A stretch of DNA of 43,245 nucleotides, taken from the NCBI GenBank assembly GCA_945883545.1, contig CAMCXT010000025.1:1-43245 (forward strand), given 5' to 3'. Within the stretch, counting starts at the first letter, position 1. Each line of letters starts with the position of its first letter. The notes below the pieces were generated by a model. It made no database searches. It saw only the letters and a list, made by a program, of their open reading frames with translations, and was not told the DNA's origin. The position numbers and the translations under genes are program-made. This stretch comes from Chitinophaga pinensis (GTDB lineage Bacteria; Bacteroidota; Bacteroidia; M30B66). Of the stretch, positions 1 through 8,934 are shown one piece after another.

Positions 1-290
1 GGTGGAGTATCGAGTCGTTCTTCAAAGAAATCAAAACACATCTGAAAATCAAGTCATTCATCGGAACAAGCATGAATGCTGTACTGATTCAGATTTGGAC
101 AGCACTAATCACAATACTGCTTTTAAAGGCACTACAAAAGGAAGCAAAATACACATGGCACCTCTCTAATTTGGTTTCTTTTATGTGTTTAAATCTATTT
201 GTAAAAATTGACCTCAAAAAATGGCTTGACAAACCCTTTTTTGATGACGATGAAATTGATAAACTGGAATTGCAGCCCTCTCTTTTCTGA
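1..290 (+). mobile_element. IS4-type transposase, C-terminal fragment cut by window edge
   Basis: The reading frame starting at base 3 is open from the window edge to a TGA at 288-290. It reads WSIESFFKEIK, then THLKIKSFIGTS, then an NAVLIQIWTALI segment. The W-x-I-E-x-x-F-K-x-I-K pattern is the region around the third acidic residue of the DDE triad (Y-R-E-K signature) in IS4-group transposases, and the hydrophobic QIWTAL helix that follows is typical of the C-terminus of this group. Only about 95 residues are visible, so catalytic residues 1 and 2, the left end and the inverted repeats lie outside. The first internal ATG is at 72, but it is not the true start. Whether the full element is intact cannot be told. 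Family call is from recall of related transposases. Confidence 0.8.
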
Positions 291-307
291 AACAAGAGGG
301 ATTGTTT
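276..307 (+). terminator. Possible weak terminator after transposase
   Basis: CCCTCT (276-281) can pair with AGAGGG (295-300) around a 13-base loop that contains the transposase stop codon. A T-rich stretch (attgtttt) follows. The stem is only 6 bp, so this is a weak call. Confidence 0.3.
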
Positions 308-400
308 TACAAAATCGTATATTTTGGCAGTGAAATACCCGTCAAATCAGGGATCTATTTTCTGTCTTCAAACGTCTTGGACGGGTGTGAAATTATAACT

Positions 401-432
401 TCAAAAATGGAAGCAATAAAGCTGCTCTCATT
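401..432 (-). terminator. Probable terminator of the glgE-mak-glgB operon
   Basis: On the minus strand AATGAGAGCA (432-423) pairs with TGCTTCCATT (415-406), with one mismatch and one G-U, around a 7-base loop, and is followed by a run of T. It overlaps the glgB stop codon (428-430), which suits an operon terminator. Confidence 0.45.
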
Positions 433-2536
433 TTGAAGTTTTTACTTTATTATCAGTTGTTTTTGAAGTTACTGTTTTAGATATTTTTTTGGAAGGTTTC
501 AATACTATAACACTTAAGGGTGGCAAATTTAAAACCACAGAAAACTCTCGGTTATTTATGGCAGTATCAGTAGCTGAATATTTTCGTACTTCTGAGAAAT
601 TACTTCCATAATATTGAGTGTCGTCGCTATTGAATATTATCTCATAGTCACCATTTTGAGGCAATCCCATTGGGTAATTTTCATGTGCAACTGGAGTAAG
701 ATTTGCAACAACCACCACAAAATCATTTTGATCTTCTGCTTTACGTAAATAAGATATTATACAATTTTTATTATCGTTTAAATCAATCCATTCAAAACCT
801 TTTGCATTAAAATCTAATTCATGCAATGCTTTTTCTTTTTTATACAAAGAATTTAATGCTTTAATTAATTCTTGAATCCCTTTGTGAGGAGCGTATTCAA
901 GCAATTGCCAATCGATTGAGCCTTTATAATTCCATTCAGTGTATTGCCCAATTTCTGCGCCCATAAACAAGAGTTTTGTACCAGGATGAGTAAACATGCA
1001 GCTGTATAAAGCTCTTAGATTTGAAAACCTTTGCCATTCATCACCAGGCATTCTTTGCAACAATGAACCTTTTCCATGAACCACTTCATCATGCGAAAGT
1101 GGTAACATGAAATTCTCTGTAAATGCATAATACAGCGAAAATGTAATGTCATTTTGGTGGTGTTCGCGGTAAATTGGATCAGTACCAAAATAGCGAAGTG
1201 TATCGTGCATCCAGCCCATCATCCATTTCATCCCAAATCCAAGTCCACCTAAATAAGCAGGTCTAGAAACCATAGGCCATGAAGTGGATTCTTCGGCGAT
1301 CATTTGTATGTCAGGGAAATGTGTGTACATGGTTTCGTTTAATTCCTTCATAAACGAAATTGCTTCTAAATTTTCATTGCCACCGTGAATATTAGGTTCC
1401 CATTCTCCTTCTTTTCTCGAATAATCAAGGTATAACATCGATGCTACAGCATCCACCCGAAGTCCATCCACATGATAATATTCGGCCCAAAACATTGCCG
1501 AACTAATCAAAAATGCTCGAACCTCATGTCTTCCGTAATTGAAAATAAGTGATTTCCAATCTGGGTGATAGCCTTTTCTTGGATCTTCATGTTCAAACAA
1601 TCTCGTTCCGTCGAACTTCGCCAAAGCAAAAGAATCTTCAGGAAAATGAGAAGGTACCCAATCCATTATTACACCAATTTCATTTTCATGAAATACATCA
1701 ATTAAATACATAAGGTCTTGAGGAGTTCCAAACCTTGATGTAGGGGCAAAATATCCGGTAGTTTGGTATCCCCAAGATCCTGCATAAGGATGTTCTGTTA
1801 AAGGCATGAATTCCACATGTGTGAAACCCATTTCTTTTACATAATTAACCAATTCATCAGCCATATCGAGGTAACTGATGTAAGCATCTTCTGCATCACC
1901 CGATTTTTTCCAAGATCCTGCATGCAATTCGTAAACCGACCATGGTTGTTGTAATGATCCTCTTTTTATTCGCGTTGCCCAGCTTTTATCTTTCCATGTA
2001 TAGCTTAAATCCCATACGATGGAAGCACGTTTTGGAGGCAATTCACTGAAAAATGCAAATGGATCGAATTTCTCTAAAACATGACCAGACTGCGAATTTC
2101 TAATCATGTATTTATACAAACTTCCATGTCCAACTCCAGGAAAAAATGTTTCCCAAATGCCTGATCCATCCAAGCGAGGATTCATTTTGCCGTTTTCAGG
2201 ATTCCATCCATTAAAATCTCCAATTACACTAACGGCTGCTCCATTTGGCGCCCAAACTGCAAAGTAGGTTCCTTTAATTCCATTGTTTTCGCAAATATGA
2301 GAGCCTAATTTCTCATACAACTTAAAATGCTTCCCTTGCTTGAATAAATAAATATCCAAATCTGAAAATAAGCTAAAATGTTTGTTATTACTATTCGAAT
2401 CATTTCCCTTTCCCTCCGGAGAATTGGCTGAAACAAGCTTCCGAGATTTCGGCTGTGTTGTTTTCTTCTCGGTAGGTTCAACTTCTTTTTTGGTTTTCGG
2501 CTTAGTGGATATTTTTTTATCAATCATAATTTTCAT
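428..2536 (-). CDS. glgB: 1,4-alpha-glucan branching enzyme GlgB
   Basis: GH13 branching enzyme of 702 residues that introduces alpha-1,6 branches into a linear alpha-1,4-glucan in the cytoplasm. An N-terminal CBM48 domain (about 70-165, with WAPNGAAVSVIGDFNGW) precedes the TIM barrel. Catalytic residues are visible: nucleophile D362 in DGLRVDAVASML, acid/base E415 in IAEEST, and D483 in LSHDEVVHGK. Residues 1-50 are a Lys/Thr/Ser-rich low-complexity extension, and the last 20 residues are also Lys/Thr-rich. The N1 domain of longer GlgB proteins is absent. It is the last gene of a three-gene operon, 11 bp after the maltokinase gene. A second in-frame ATG lies three codons in (MKIMIDKK), and no clear ribosome-binding site separates the two. 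In this setting it acts on glucan made by GlgE. Confidence 0.95.
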   Translation of the reverse strand: MKIMIDKKISTKPKTKKEVEPTEKKTTQPKSRKLVSANSPEGKGNDSNSNNKHFSLFSDLDIYLFKQGKHFKLYEKLGSHICENNGIKGTYFAVWAPNGAAVSVIGDFNGWNPENGKMNPRLDGSGIWETFFPGVGHGSLYKYMIRNSQSGHVLEKFDPFAFFSELPPKRASIVWDLSYTWKDKSWATRIKRGSLQQPWSVYELHAGSWKKSGDAEDAYISYLDMADELVNYVKEMGFTHVEFMPLTEHPYAGSWGYQTTGYFAPTSRFGTPQDLMYLIDVFHENEIGVIMDWVPSHFPEDSFALAKFDGTRLFEHEDPRKGYHPDWKSLIFNYGRHEVRAFLISSAMFWAEYYHVDGLRVDAVASMLYLDYSRKEGEWEPNIHGGNENLEAISFMKELNETMYTHFPDIQMIAEESTSWPMVSRPAYLGGLGFGMKWMMGWMHDTLRYFGTDPIYREHHQNDITFSLYYAFTENFMLPLSHDEVVHGKGSLLQRMPGDEWQRFSNLRALYSCMFTHPGTKLLFMGAEIGQYTEWNYKGSIDWQLLEYAPHKGIQELIKALNSLYKKEKALHELDFNAKGFEWIDLNDNKNCIISYLRKAEDQNDFVVVVANLTPVAHENYPMGLPQNGDYEIIFNSDDTQYYGSNFSEVRKYSATDTAINNREFSVVLNLPPLSVIVLKPSKKISKTVTSKTTDNKVKTSK

Positions 2537-2547
2537 GCTTATTGTGA

Positions 2548-4197
2548 TTAGGAATACAGATAATGGCGCACAAATTTAACTAGACTCTGCAATGGAATCA
2601 CTATCCATTCTGGACGATTGTTAATTTCATAGCCTAATTCATATATTGCTTTTTTAAATGAATATACCTGCAAGAGTGCATTTATTTTGTCTTCATCAGG
2701 TAAAATACTACTACCTGACATTGTTCTGATATATTCGCCAAGATAATAACGACTAACGTAATGATACCAAACATCAACAACAGCCATCAATTTATCAGTT
2801 AAATGCGGTTGGTTGCTAAACTCTGTAAAAATTACTGAATAAGCTGCATAGCGGAACGAACGCATCATTCCGGCAACATCCTTTAAGGGTGGGTATTTTA
2901 ATCTTCGCTCATGATGAGGCTTATCTGGCTCTCCTTCAAAATCCAAAATGTAAAAATCATATTCATTCATCAGCACTTGACCTAAATGAAAATCACCGTG
3001 AATTCTGATTCTTTCTCCCTTCATTTCTCGCTGAAGCACCAAATTGAAAAATCGTTTAACACGATCTTTCCCATGGATCATTTCTATTGCATCCTCACGA
3101 AGTTTTCCACTTATTTTATCAAGGTTGGCCTCTAACATTGCAAATCTTGTATCAACCAAATAATCAATGTCTTTGTGTAATTTCTTTTGAAATTCTTCAT
3201 TGATAGGTTCGGGATCAAAATCTGGATGACCATGCGATCGCCCCATTGCGAGGTGCATTTCTGCTGTTCTTTTGCCTAAAAGTGAGGCTTTTTCATACAC
3301 CGATTCTCCCATCAACATCCTGAGTTCTGTGGGTGTTTGTTCAAGGCTCAGTGACAATGTATGCGGCTTTATGGGTAATGGTTTTAAATGATAATCTACC
3401 TCAATTGCTCTTTCTAAGAACAGCTTTACTTCTTGTGTAAAATATTTCCAAGCGTCACCATTGTTTTCAACCAATTCCTGAAGCATCATCACCAACATAG
3501 GTTCCTTTTCAGGATGTAAAACTGAAATACTGCCAGCCAATTTGGGCAATTGATGAAAAATATCTTGTTCCGTAAATCGACTCACCATTTCATAGTCGGG
3601 ATTTACCATGTATTCTACCTTTCTGAAAAGTTTCAAGAAATACTTGTTACCGTATACTATAGATGAATTACTTTGATCTGAATTTAAAACTTTAGAAATT
3701 CCAAAATCACCAGCTGAGTCTTTAAGGGAAGGGCCTTTTTGTGCCGAAAGAGTGTAATGATTTCCTTTAATGTTTGAAGAATTGGCTATTAAATTAGGCA
3801 ATGTAATTCGAAAGTCTTCATCATAAATTGCATCGATAATATATCCTGAATTGATATTATTTTCTAGTCTACACAAAATTGATATGGATGGTGCGTGAAA
3901 ATGATTTTCATTTATAAAAGCGAGTGGAAGGGTATATACTTCAGTTGGTCCATCCGTATACCTCACTTTTAATAGCAAGAAGTGCACAAAACTATTAGCT
4001 GTTTGTATTGGAATGTTCTGATAAATTTTAACCGCACTAATCATTTTAGATTTACCACCAAACCATCTGCATTTTCTGAGGAATGATGGAAGTAATTGAT
4101 TCTCTAGCTGATGTATGTAATTTTCATTATTAAATATATCGTTCCATTCACAATTCAAAGTTGGTTGAATGGTGTCTTTTATTTTGATATCTGCCAT
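2548..4197 (-). CDS. mak: Maltokinase (Mak/Pep2)
   Basis: 549-residue aminoglycoside-phosphotransferase-fold kinase that uses ATP to make maltose 1-phosphate, the donor for GlgE. The N-terminal cap region carries LPSFLRKCRWFGGK (36-49), typical of maltokinases. The catalytic loop is RIHGDFHLGQV (398-408) and the metal-binding motif is DFEGEP (419-424), followed by LKDVAGMMRSFRYA (438-451). It lies between glgE and glgB with 11 bp gaps on both sides, so translation is probably coordinated. In many bacteria this domain is fused to or next to trehalose synthase TreS. Here it is a free-standing gene and no TreS is present between it and glgE, so the source of maltose is not apparent from the window. 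Confidence 0.92.
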   Translation of the reverse strand: MADIKIKDTIQPTLNCEWNDIFNNENYIHQLENQLLPSFLRKCRWFGGKSKMISAVKIYQNIPIQTANSFVHFLLLKVRYTDGPTEVYTLPLAFINENHFHAPSISILCRLENNINSGYIIDAIYDEDFRITLPNLIANSSNIKGNHYTLSAQKGPSLKDSAGDFGISKVLNSDQSNSSIVYGNKYFLKLFRKVEYMVNPDYEMVSRFTEQDIFHQLPKLAGSISVLHPEKEPMLVMMLQELVENNGDAWKYFTQEVKLFLERAIEVDYHLKPLPIKPHTLSLSLEQTPTELRMLMGESVYEKASLLGKRTAEMHLAMGRSHGHPDFDPEPINEEFQKKLHKDIDYLVDTRFAMLEANLDKISGKLREDAIEMIHGKDRVKRFFNLVLQREMKGERIRIHGDFHLGQVLMNEYDFYILDFEGEPDKPHHERRLKYPPLKDVAGMMRSFRYAAYSVIFTEFSNQPHLTDKLMAVVDVWYHYVSRYYLGEYIRTMSGSSILPDEDKINALLQVYSFKKAIYELGYEINNRPEWIVIPLQSLVKFVRHYLYS

Positions 4198-4208
4198 AAT
4201 TGTATGAA

Positions 4209-6167
4209 TTAATTACTTGAATTAACGGTTAATTTGAAAATATGGCAAGGCGTCAGTTGCGGATCAAGTTCAACGTAATTCCAAGTTTCATTCCAGCGAT
4301 AATTAGATTGATCCATTAAGTCAGTTAATCCTATCAATTCGCCATCATTTATCTTCATTTCTTTAATTGGTAGTTTCACCCAGCCGCTTTGTTTGTTTAT
4401 TGGATCTAAATTAACAATTACAAGAATTTTATTGCTTCCATCATCCGTTGATTTAAAATACGACAGCAACATTTCATTGTCGGTTTCACAAAACAGAATG
4501 TTGAAGGTAGAATGAAATGCCGGATTTTGATTACGTATTTCATTTATTTTTCCAATTAAATTGTGCATTGGAGATTCTAAGCGCCAATCCCAATGGCGAA
4601 CTTCATACTTTTCTGAATCGAAATACTCTTCCTTTCCACTCACCGGTTTGTTTACACAGTATTCATAAACAGGTCCGTACATGCCGTAGTTCGACGACAA
4701 TGTGGCAGCCAAAACAAATCGCATCGCAGCATGATTTGTTCCCGTGTTCTGCAAATATTCTGGAAGGATATCGGGTGTATTAGGCCAAAAGTTCGCCCTG
4801 AAATACTCCCGAAGTTCTGTTTGAGTTAATTGATTAAGATATTCTATTAATTCAGATTTGTTTTTTCTCCAAGTAAAGTAGCTATACGATTGATGAAACC
4901 CGATTTTTGCCAATCGAGCCATTATTTTTGGTCGTGTAAAGGCTTCACTCAAAAATAAAACATCTGGATGATCGCGGCGCATTTCAGCCATTATCCATTC
5001 CCAAAAAACAAATGGTTTGGTATGTGGATTATCAACTCTAAAAATTCGAATTCCCTGTTCAATCCAAAATTCAATTACATCCTTTAGTTCTTTCCATAGA
5101 TTTTCCCAATCGTCTGTTTCAAAATGAATCGGCAAAACATCTTGATATTTTTTCGGAGGATTTTCTGCGTATTGTACTGTGCCATCTGGTCGCCATTTAA
5201 ACCAGGAGGGATGTTCTTTCACCCATGGATGATCTGGAGAACACTGGTATGCCAAATCCATTGCAATCTCCACATTCAACGATTGAGCATGATTTATTAG
5301 GTTCTTAAATTCTTCTAAGGTGCCTATTGTGGGATTAATTGCTGTGTGGCCGCCTTCGAAAGCACCTATCGCCCATGGTGAGCCAGGTTCTCCTGAAAGT
5401 ACCGAAGTTGAATTGTTTTTTCCTTTTCGGTGCGAAACGCCAATTGGGTGTACAGGCGGAAAATATACAGTATCAAAACCCAATTGAGACAAGCGAGTGA
5501 TTATTGGCAAACAGTCGTTGAAGGTTCCCGGTCGGTTTATATCCGGTGAGGATGACCTTGGGAAAAATTCATACCAATTGCTAAATGCTGCTTTTAAACG
5601 ATCAACTTGTACTAGATATGAAGTTGAAGTACTGGCAAAGTGCTTCAATGGAAATTTCTCAAGTACTTGTAGCATACTTTCGCTGGATGCGGCCTCAACA
5701 GCCATCTCGTAATTGCCTGATTCAAGCTTTGAAAGCAAATCCCAAACCGCTTCATTTTCCGCTCCCTTTTTCAATACAGCTATTTCTTTCAAGAATTCAG
5801 CGCCAATGCGCAAGTCTAATGAAAGTTCATCTCCTGCTGCCAATTTCTTTTGAAAGCCTTTGTGCCAAGTCATTGCATGATCGACCCACGCAGTTACCGC
5901 ATATTCGTATGGAACTGTTTCTTCCACCCGAAATTCTCCTTTCCAAATATCGTTTTCAGTGATAAGAATTTGATTTTCAAACCACTTCTTAGTTCCCTGT
6001 TTTCTGTAAATCAATCTAGCTGATATAATATCATGCCCATCAGCAATTAGGTCGGCAGTAACACACACAACCTCTCCAACGATCCTTTTGATTGGAAATT
6101 TTCCGCCTTCCACCTGTGGTGATATGTTTTCAATGACGACTCTCGAACGTGCTTTGTATTTTTTCAT
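4209..6167 (-). CDS. glgE: Alpha-1,4-glucan:maltose-1-phosphate maltosyltransferase GlgE
   Basis: GH13_3 enzyme of 652 residues that adds maltosyl units from maltose 1-phosphate to the non-reducing end of alpha-1,4-glucan. An N-terminal beta-sandwich (about 1-120) and helical insert precede the barrel. Signatures seen: PPVHPIGVSHRKGKNN (237-252), AYQCSPDHPWVKEHP (306-320), nucleophile D379 in IRIFRVDNPHTKP, acid/base E408 in FLSEAF, and a third Asp (about 466) in FWPNTPDILPE. Length and motifs match characterised GlgE proteins. It is the first gene of the operon, divergent from the dehydratase gene at 6348 across about 180 bp. The start at 6167 gives the N-terminus MKKYKARSRVVIENISPQVEGG, as expected for the family. 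Confidence 0.95.
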   Translation of the reverse strand: MKKYKARSRVVIENISPQVEGGKFPIKRIVGEVVCVTADLIADGHDIISARLIYRKQGTKKWFENQILITENDIWKGEFRVEETVPYEYAVTAWVDHAMTWHKGFQKKLAAGDELSLDLRIGAEFLKEIAVLKKGAENEAVWDLLSKLESGNYEMAVEAASSESMLQVLEKFPLKHFASTSTSYLVQVDRLKAAFSNWYEFFPRSSSPDINRPGTFNDCLPIITRLSQLGFDTVYFPPVHPIGVSHRKGKNNSTSVLSGEPGSPWAIGAFEGGHTAINPTIGTLEEFKNLINHAQSLNVEIAMDLAYQCSPDHPWVKEHPSWFKWRPDGTVQYAENPPKKYQDVLPIHFETDDWENLWKELKDVIEFWIEQGIRIFRVDNPHTKPFVFWEWIMAEMRRDHPDVLFLSEAFTRPKIMARLAKIGFHQSYSYFTWRKNKSELIEYLNQLTQTELREYFRANFWPNTPDILPEYLQNTGTNHAAMRFVLAATLSSNYGMYGPVYEYCVNKPVSGKEEYFDSEKYEVRHWDWRLESPMHNLIGKINEIRNQNPAFHSTFNILFCETDNEMLLSYFKSTDDGSNKILVIVNLDPINKQSGWVKLPIKEMKINDGELIGLTDLMDQSNYRWNETWNYVELDPQLTPCHIFKLTVNSSN

Positions 6168-6333
6168 ATGCTATTTGATGGATACCTTATGATGGTATGC
6201 AATATAAGAATGTCAACTAGACACTAAGTAAATAAGTGAACTTTCTTAAGTTGTTTGTTATGAGGAAAATAGGAGCAAATCTCAGATTTTTATCTGTTAC
6301 GGTGTTCATAACTGTGGCATGATTTGGATTTGT

Positions 6334-6341
6334 TACATTTG
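6334..6341 (+). promoter_or_regulatory. Candidate Bacteroidota -7 box (TACATTTG)
   Basis: TACATTTG is an exact match to the -7 element TAnnTTTG, in the divergent glgE/dehydratase spacer. No clear -33 TTG was found at the usual spacing. If it is a real promoter the transcript would start at or after the ATG at 6348, favouring either a near-leaderless message or the ATG at 6369. Confidence 0.25.
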
Positions 6342-6347
6342 CACACT

Positions 6348-8231
6348 ATGCGCTTTGAGAAATCCAGTATGCCAGTTTCGGTGCTATTTTTAATAGATCT
6401 TGGTATTTGCTTTATTTCGGTTTTAATATCCTATCTACTCAGGTTTAACTTCAATATACCTGCTGAAGAATTTAATTCGCTGTTTTGGGTTATCCCATCA
6501 TTACTTGCGATTAGAACTATTTCAAACCTGATTTTTCAAACACACCGTGGAATTATTCGTCTCACGAATACTTCCGATGTGCAAAGGGTTTTCCTATCTG
6601 TAGCATGTGGTTCGATATTTATTATGCTTTTTAATCCGATTCTATTAAGGATTTGTGGAACTTATTTAATTCCGTATTCAATCACTGTAATTGAATGTGT
6701 TTTTACCATTTTCTTAATGGTAACCATGCGAATTGGTGTGAAAGTCTTGCTTATTGAATGGTTTAGCACCGGAAAGGAAAAAAGCAAAGTGGTAATTGTA
6801 GGTTCGGGAGATACTGGCTTAACGGCTAAAAGAGCAATCGAACGTGATGCAGGAGCAAAATATGGTGTTGTTGCCTTTATTGATGATGACCCAGGTCGAA
6901 GAGGGAAAAAAGTTCAAGGTGTTCATGTGAAGCAACAAACAGAACTTTTCGAGATGATCAATGATCAAGAGATTCAATTGGTTATTTTAGCTAGAACTGA
7001 TATTGAAGCAGATCAAAAGCAAAATATAATTGATTCATGTTTAGTCAACAATATCAAGGTTTTTTCAGTGCCTCCTGTTAGTTCATGGATCAACGGAGAA
7101 CTTAGTTTCAAGCAAATTAAGAAAATCAATGTGAAGGATTTGCTCGAACGTTCAATCATCGACATTCACACCGAAAACATTCGAAAAGAACTTCAAGGTA
7201 AACGAGTGCTCGTTACCGGCGCTGCAGGTTCAATTGGTTCTGAAATGGTTAAGCAAATTTTACCCTTCAAACCTTCAAAATTGATTTTGCTCGATCAAGC
7301 TGAAAGTCCGCTTTATGAACTTGAACGTGAGCTGCAAGATGAACTGAACTATTCAGGATTTGAAATAGTTGTGGGTGATATTCGAAATGAAGCCCGAATG
7401 CGCAATGTTTTTCAGCATTTTCAGCCCGAATATGTATTTCACGCTGCTGCATACAAACATGTACCGTTGATGGAAAACAATCCATCAGAAGCTTTGCTCA
7501 CAAATGTAAAAGGCACCCGTGTATTGGCCGATTTAGCTTCAGAATTCGGAGTCAAAAAATTTGTAATGGTTTCCACCGATAAAGCCGTTCGTCCTACCAA
7601 TGTGATGGGAGCCTCCAAACGTGTTGCTGAAATCTATGTTCAAAGTCTTGGCCAAGTGAGTCAAACCAAGTTCATCACAACACGCTTCGGAAATGTTCTA
7701 GGCAGCAATGGTTCTGTAATCCCGATTTTTGCGCGTCAAATAGAACGCGGCGGTCCAGTTACAGTAACCCATCCCGATGTTACTCGGTTTTTCATGACGA
7801 TCCCTGAAGCGTGTTTGCTGGTTCTTGAAGCTGGCACATACGGACAAGGAGGCGAGATTTTCTTATTCGATATGGGGAAATCGGTTAAAATCAAAGACCT
7901 AGTGGAGAAGATGATCAAATTGTCGGGCCTCACGCTCAATAAAGATATCACTATCAAATACACGGGTTTACGCCCAGGCGAGAAGCTTTACGAAGAACTG
8001 CTTAACGACAAAGAAAATACTGTTGAAACCCATCACAAACGAATCATGAAAGCGCTTGTTCAAGAGTTCGATTTTAAGATGGTTGAACAGGCTATTAATG
8101 AGATGATTCCCTTCTTCGAAACCCAAAACAACGAGGAAATTGTAAAGCGCATGAAACTCTTAGTGCCCGAATACAAATCGAAAAACAGCATTTTCGAACA
8201 ACTCGATCAAGACACAACAAATACTATTTAA
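6348..8231 (+). CDS. Membrane-bound NDP-sugar 4,6-dehydratase, WbpM/PglF/CapD type
   Basis: About 627 residues. Four N-terminal membrane helices (starting VSVLFLIDLGICFISVLISY) are followed by a Rossmann-like domain (VVIVGSGDTGLTAKRAIERD) and a C-terminal extended SDR domain with the NAD-binding motif VLVTGAAGSIGSEM and the segment STDKAVRPTNVMGASKR. In the latter the usual catalytic Tyr of YxxxK is Met, as known for long WbpM-type enzymes. The likely reaction is UDP-GlcNAc to UDP-4-keto-6-deoxy-GlcNAc for surface polysaccharide or glycoprotein glycans. The open frame extends to a TTG at 6324; ATG 6348 is preferred because relatives have about 10-15 residues before the LIDL helix, and ATG 6369 is possible. 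The thioesterase gene follows 13 bp downstream. No sugar transferase or aminotransferase genes are adjacent. Confidence 0.9.
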   Translation: MRFEKSSMPVSVLFLIDLGICFISVLISYLLRFNFNIPAEEFNSLFWVIPSLLAIRTISNLIFQTHRGIIRLTNTSDVQRVFLSVACGSIFIMLFNPILLRICGTYLIPYSITVIECVFTIFLMVTMRIGVKVLLIEWFSTGKEKSKVVIVGSGDTGLTAKRAIERDAGAKYGVVAFIDDDPGRRGKKVQGVHVKQQTELFEMINDQEIQLVILARTDIEADQKQNIIDSCLVNNIKVFSVPPVSSWINGELSFKQIKKINVKDLLERSIIDIHTENIRKELQGKRVLVTGAAGSIGSEMVKQILPFKPSKLILLDQAESPLYELERELQDELNYSGFEIVVGDIRNEARMRNVFQHFQPEYVFHAAAYKHVPLMENNPSEALLTNVKGTRVLADLASEFGVKKFVMVSTDKAVRPTNVMGASKRVAEIYVQSLGQVSQTKFITTRFGNVLGSNGSVIPIFARQIERGGPVTVTHPDVTRFFMTIPEACLLVLEAGTYGQGGEIFLFDMGKSVKIKDLVEKMIKLSGLTLNKDITIKYTGLRPGEKLYEELLNDKENTVETHHKRIMKALVQEFDFKMVEQAINEMIPFFETQNNEEIVKRMKLLVPEYKSKNSIFEQLDQDTTNTI

Positions 8232-8244
8232 CTGTTAATGCTCC

Positions 8245-8670
8245 ATGAGTCAGAAGGTACATAAAACCAAAATTCAGCTTCGTTTTTCAGACATCGACAT
8301 GCTCCGTCATGTCAACAATGCGAAGTTTGCAACCTTCATGGAAAATGCGCGAATGCAGTTTTACCGCGATCTCATTGCGCAACAGCACGATTGGAATGAA
8401 ACAGGTTTAATCATAGCACGCTTGGAATTCGACTTTAAGATTCCAGTGTTTCTAAATGATGATTTTTATGTCGAAACTTGGGTGAGCGCAATAGGCTCGA
8501 AAAGCCTCACATTCGATTATCGTTTCATGGTAGACACCGATACAGGATCAATTGTAAAAGCAACAGGTAAATCCATCATCGTTTGCTACCATTATAAAAA
8601 CGAAACAACGATTTCAGTGCCTCAGATATGGAAAGACAAAATCAACGAATTTCAAGGGTCAGATTTTTAG
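8245..8670 (+). CDS. Acyl-CoA thioesterase, hotdog fold (4HBT/FadM/YbgC-like)
   Basis: 141 residues. The segment RFSDIDMLRHVNNAKFATFMENAR near the N-terminus is the 4HBT signature, with the catalytic Asp in DIDMLRHVNN, and is followed by the long helix. FDFKIPVFLNDDFYVETWV and the GSKSLTFDYRF strand fit a single hotdog domain of normal length. It probably hydrolyses acyl-CoA or acyl-ACP in the cytoplasm; the true substrate cannot be read from sequence. It lies 13 bp after the dehydratase gene in the same direction and is probably co-transcribed, but there is no obvious functional link. A large inverted repeat at 8690-8755 directly downstream may end the transcript. Confidence 0.88.
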   Translation: MSQKVHKTKIQLRFSDIDMLRHVNNAKFATFMENARMQFYRDLIAQQHDWNETGLIIARLEFDFKIPVFLNDDFYVETWVSAIGSKSLTFDYRFMVDTDTGSIVKATGKSIIVCYHYKNETTISVPQIWKDKINEFQGSDF

Positions 8671-8689
8671 TTTAACGATCCATAGCGCT

Positions 8690-8755
8690 TTGAATTGACT
8701 GATAATTCTAGAATTTAGCTAAATTGAATTATTTAGAATTTCTTAGTCAATTCGA
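8690..8755. repeat. Nested inverted repeat (possible terminator or cruciform)
   Basis: Two perfect arms nest: GAATTGACT (8692-8700) with AGTCAATTC (8745-8753), and AATTCTA (8704-8710) with TAGAATT (8734-8740), separated by 3- and 4-base internal loops. The apical region contains the perfect 14-base palindrome AATTTAGCTAAATT (8712-8725). It sits 20 bp after the thioesterase stop. No clean T-run follows immediately, so a terminator role is only one option. Confidence 0.55.
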
Positions 8756-8882
8756 TAAATCACTTTAATTTTAGTTGACGATTAAAACTATTGTCTTTTT
8801 CAGTTTTTAATTTCTTTTGTGGATTTAATCAGGATCAATTCGTTTTAGTAACATATAAAAACGAGGGAATTTCGATAATACT

Positions 8883-8890
8883 TTACTTTG
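8883..8890 (+). promoter_or_regulatory. Candidate -7-like box (TTACTTTG)
   Basis: TTACTTTG matches TAnnTTTG at all fixed positions but the second. It lies 44 bp before the lipoprotein ATG at 8935. The same octamer occurs at 11657-11664 before the glutathione peroxidase gene. No convincing -33 element was found. Confidence 0.2.
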
Positions 8891-8934
8891 TCTTCATTTT
8901 CATTTAATGTATATTGCGAAATATTTTGCATAAA

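Noticed and set aside
5585-5962. 125-codon plus-strand frame inside glgE
   Set aside because: Antisense shadow; the glgE motifs are intact on the minus strand.
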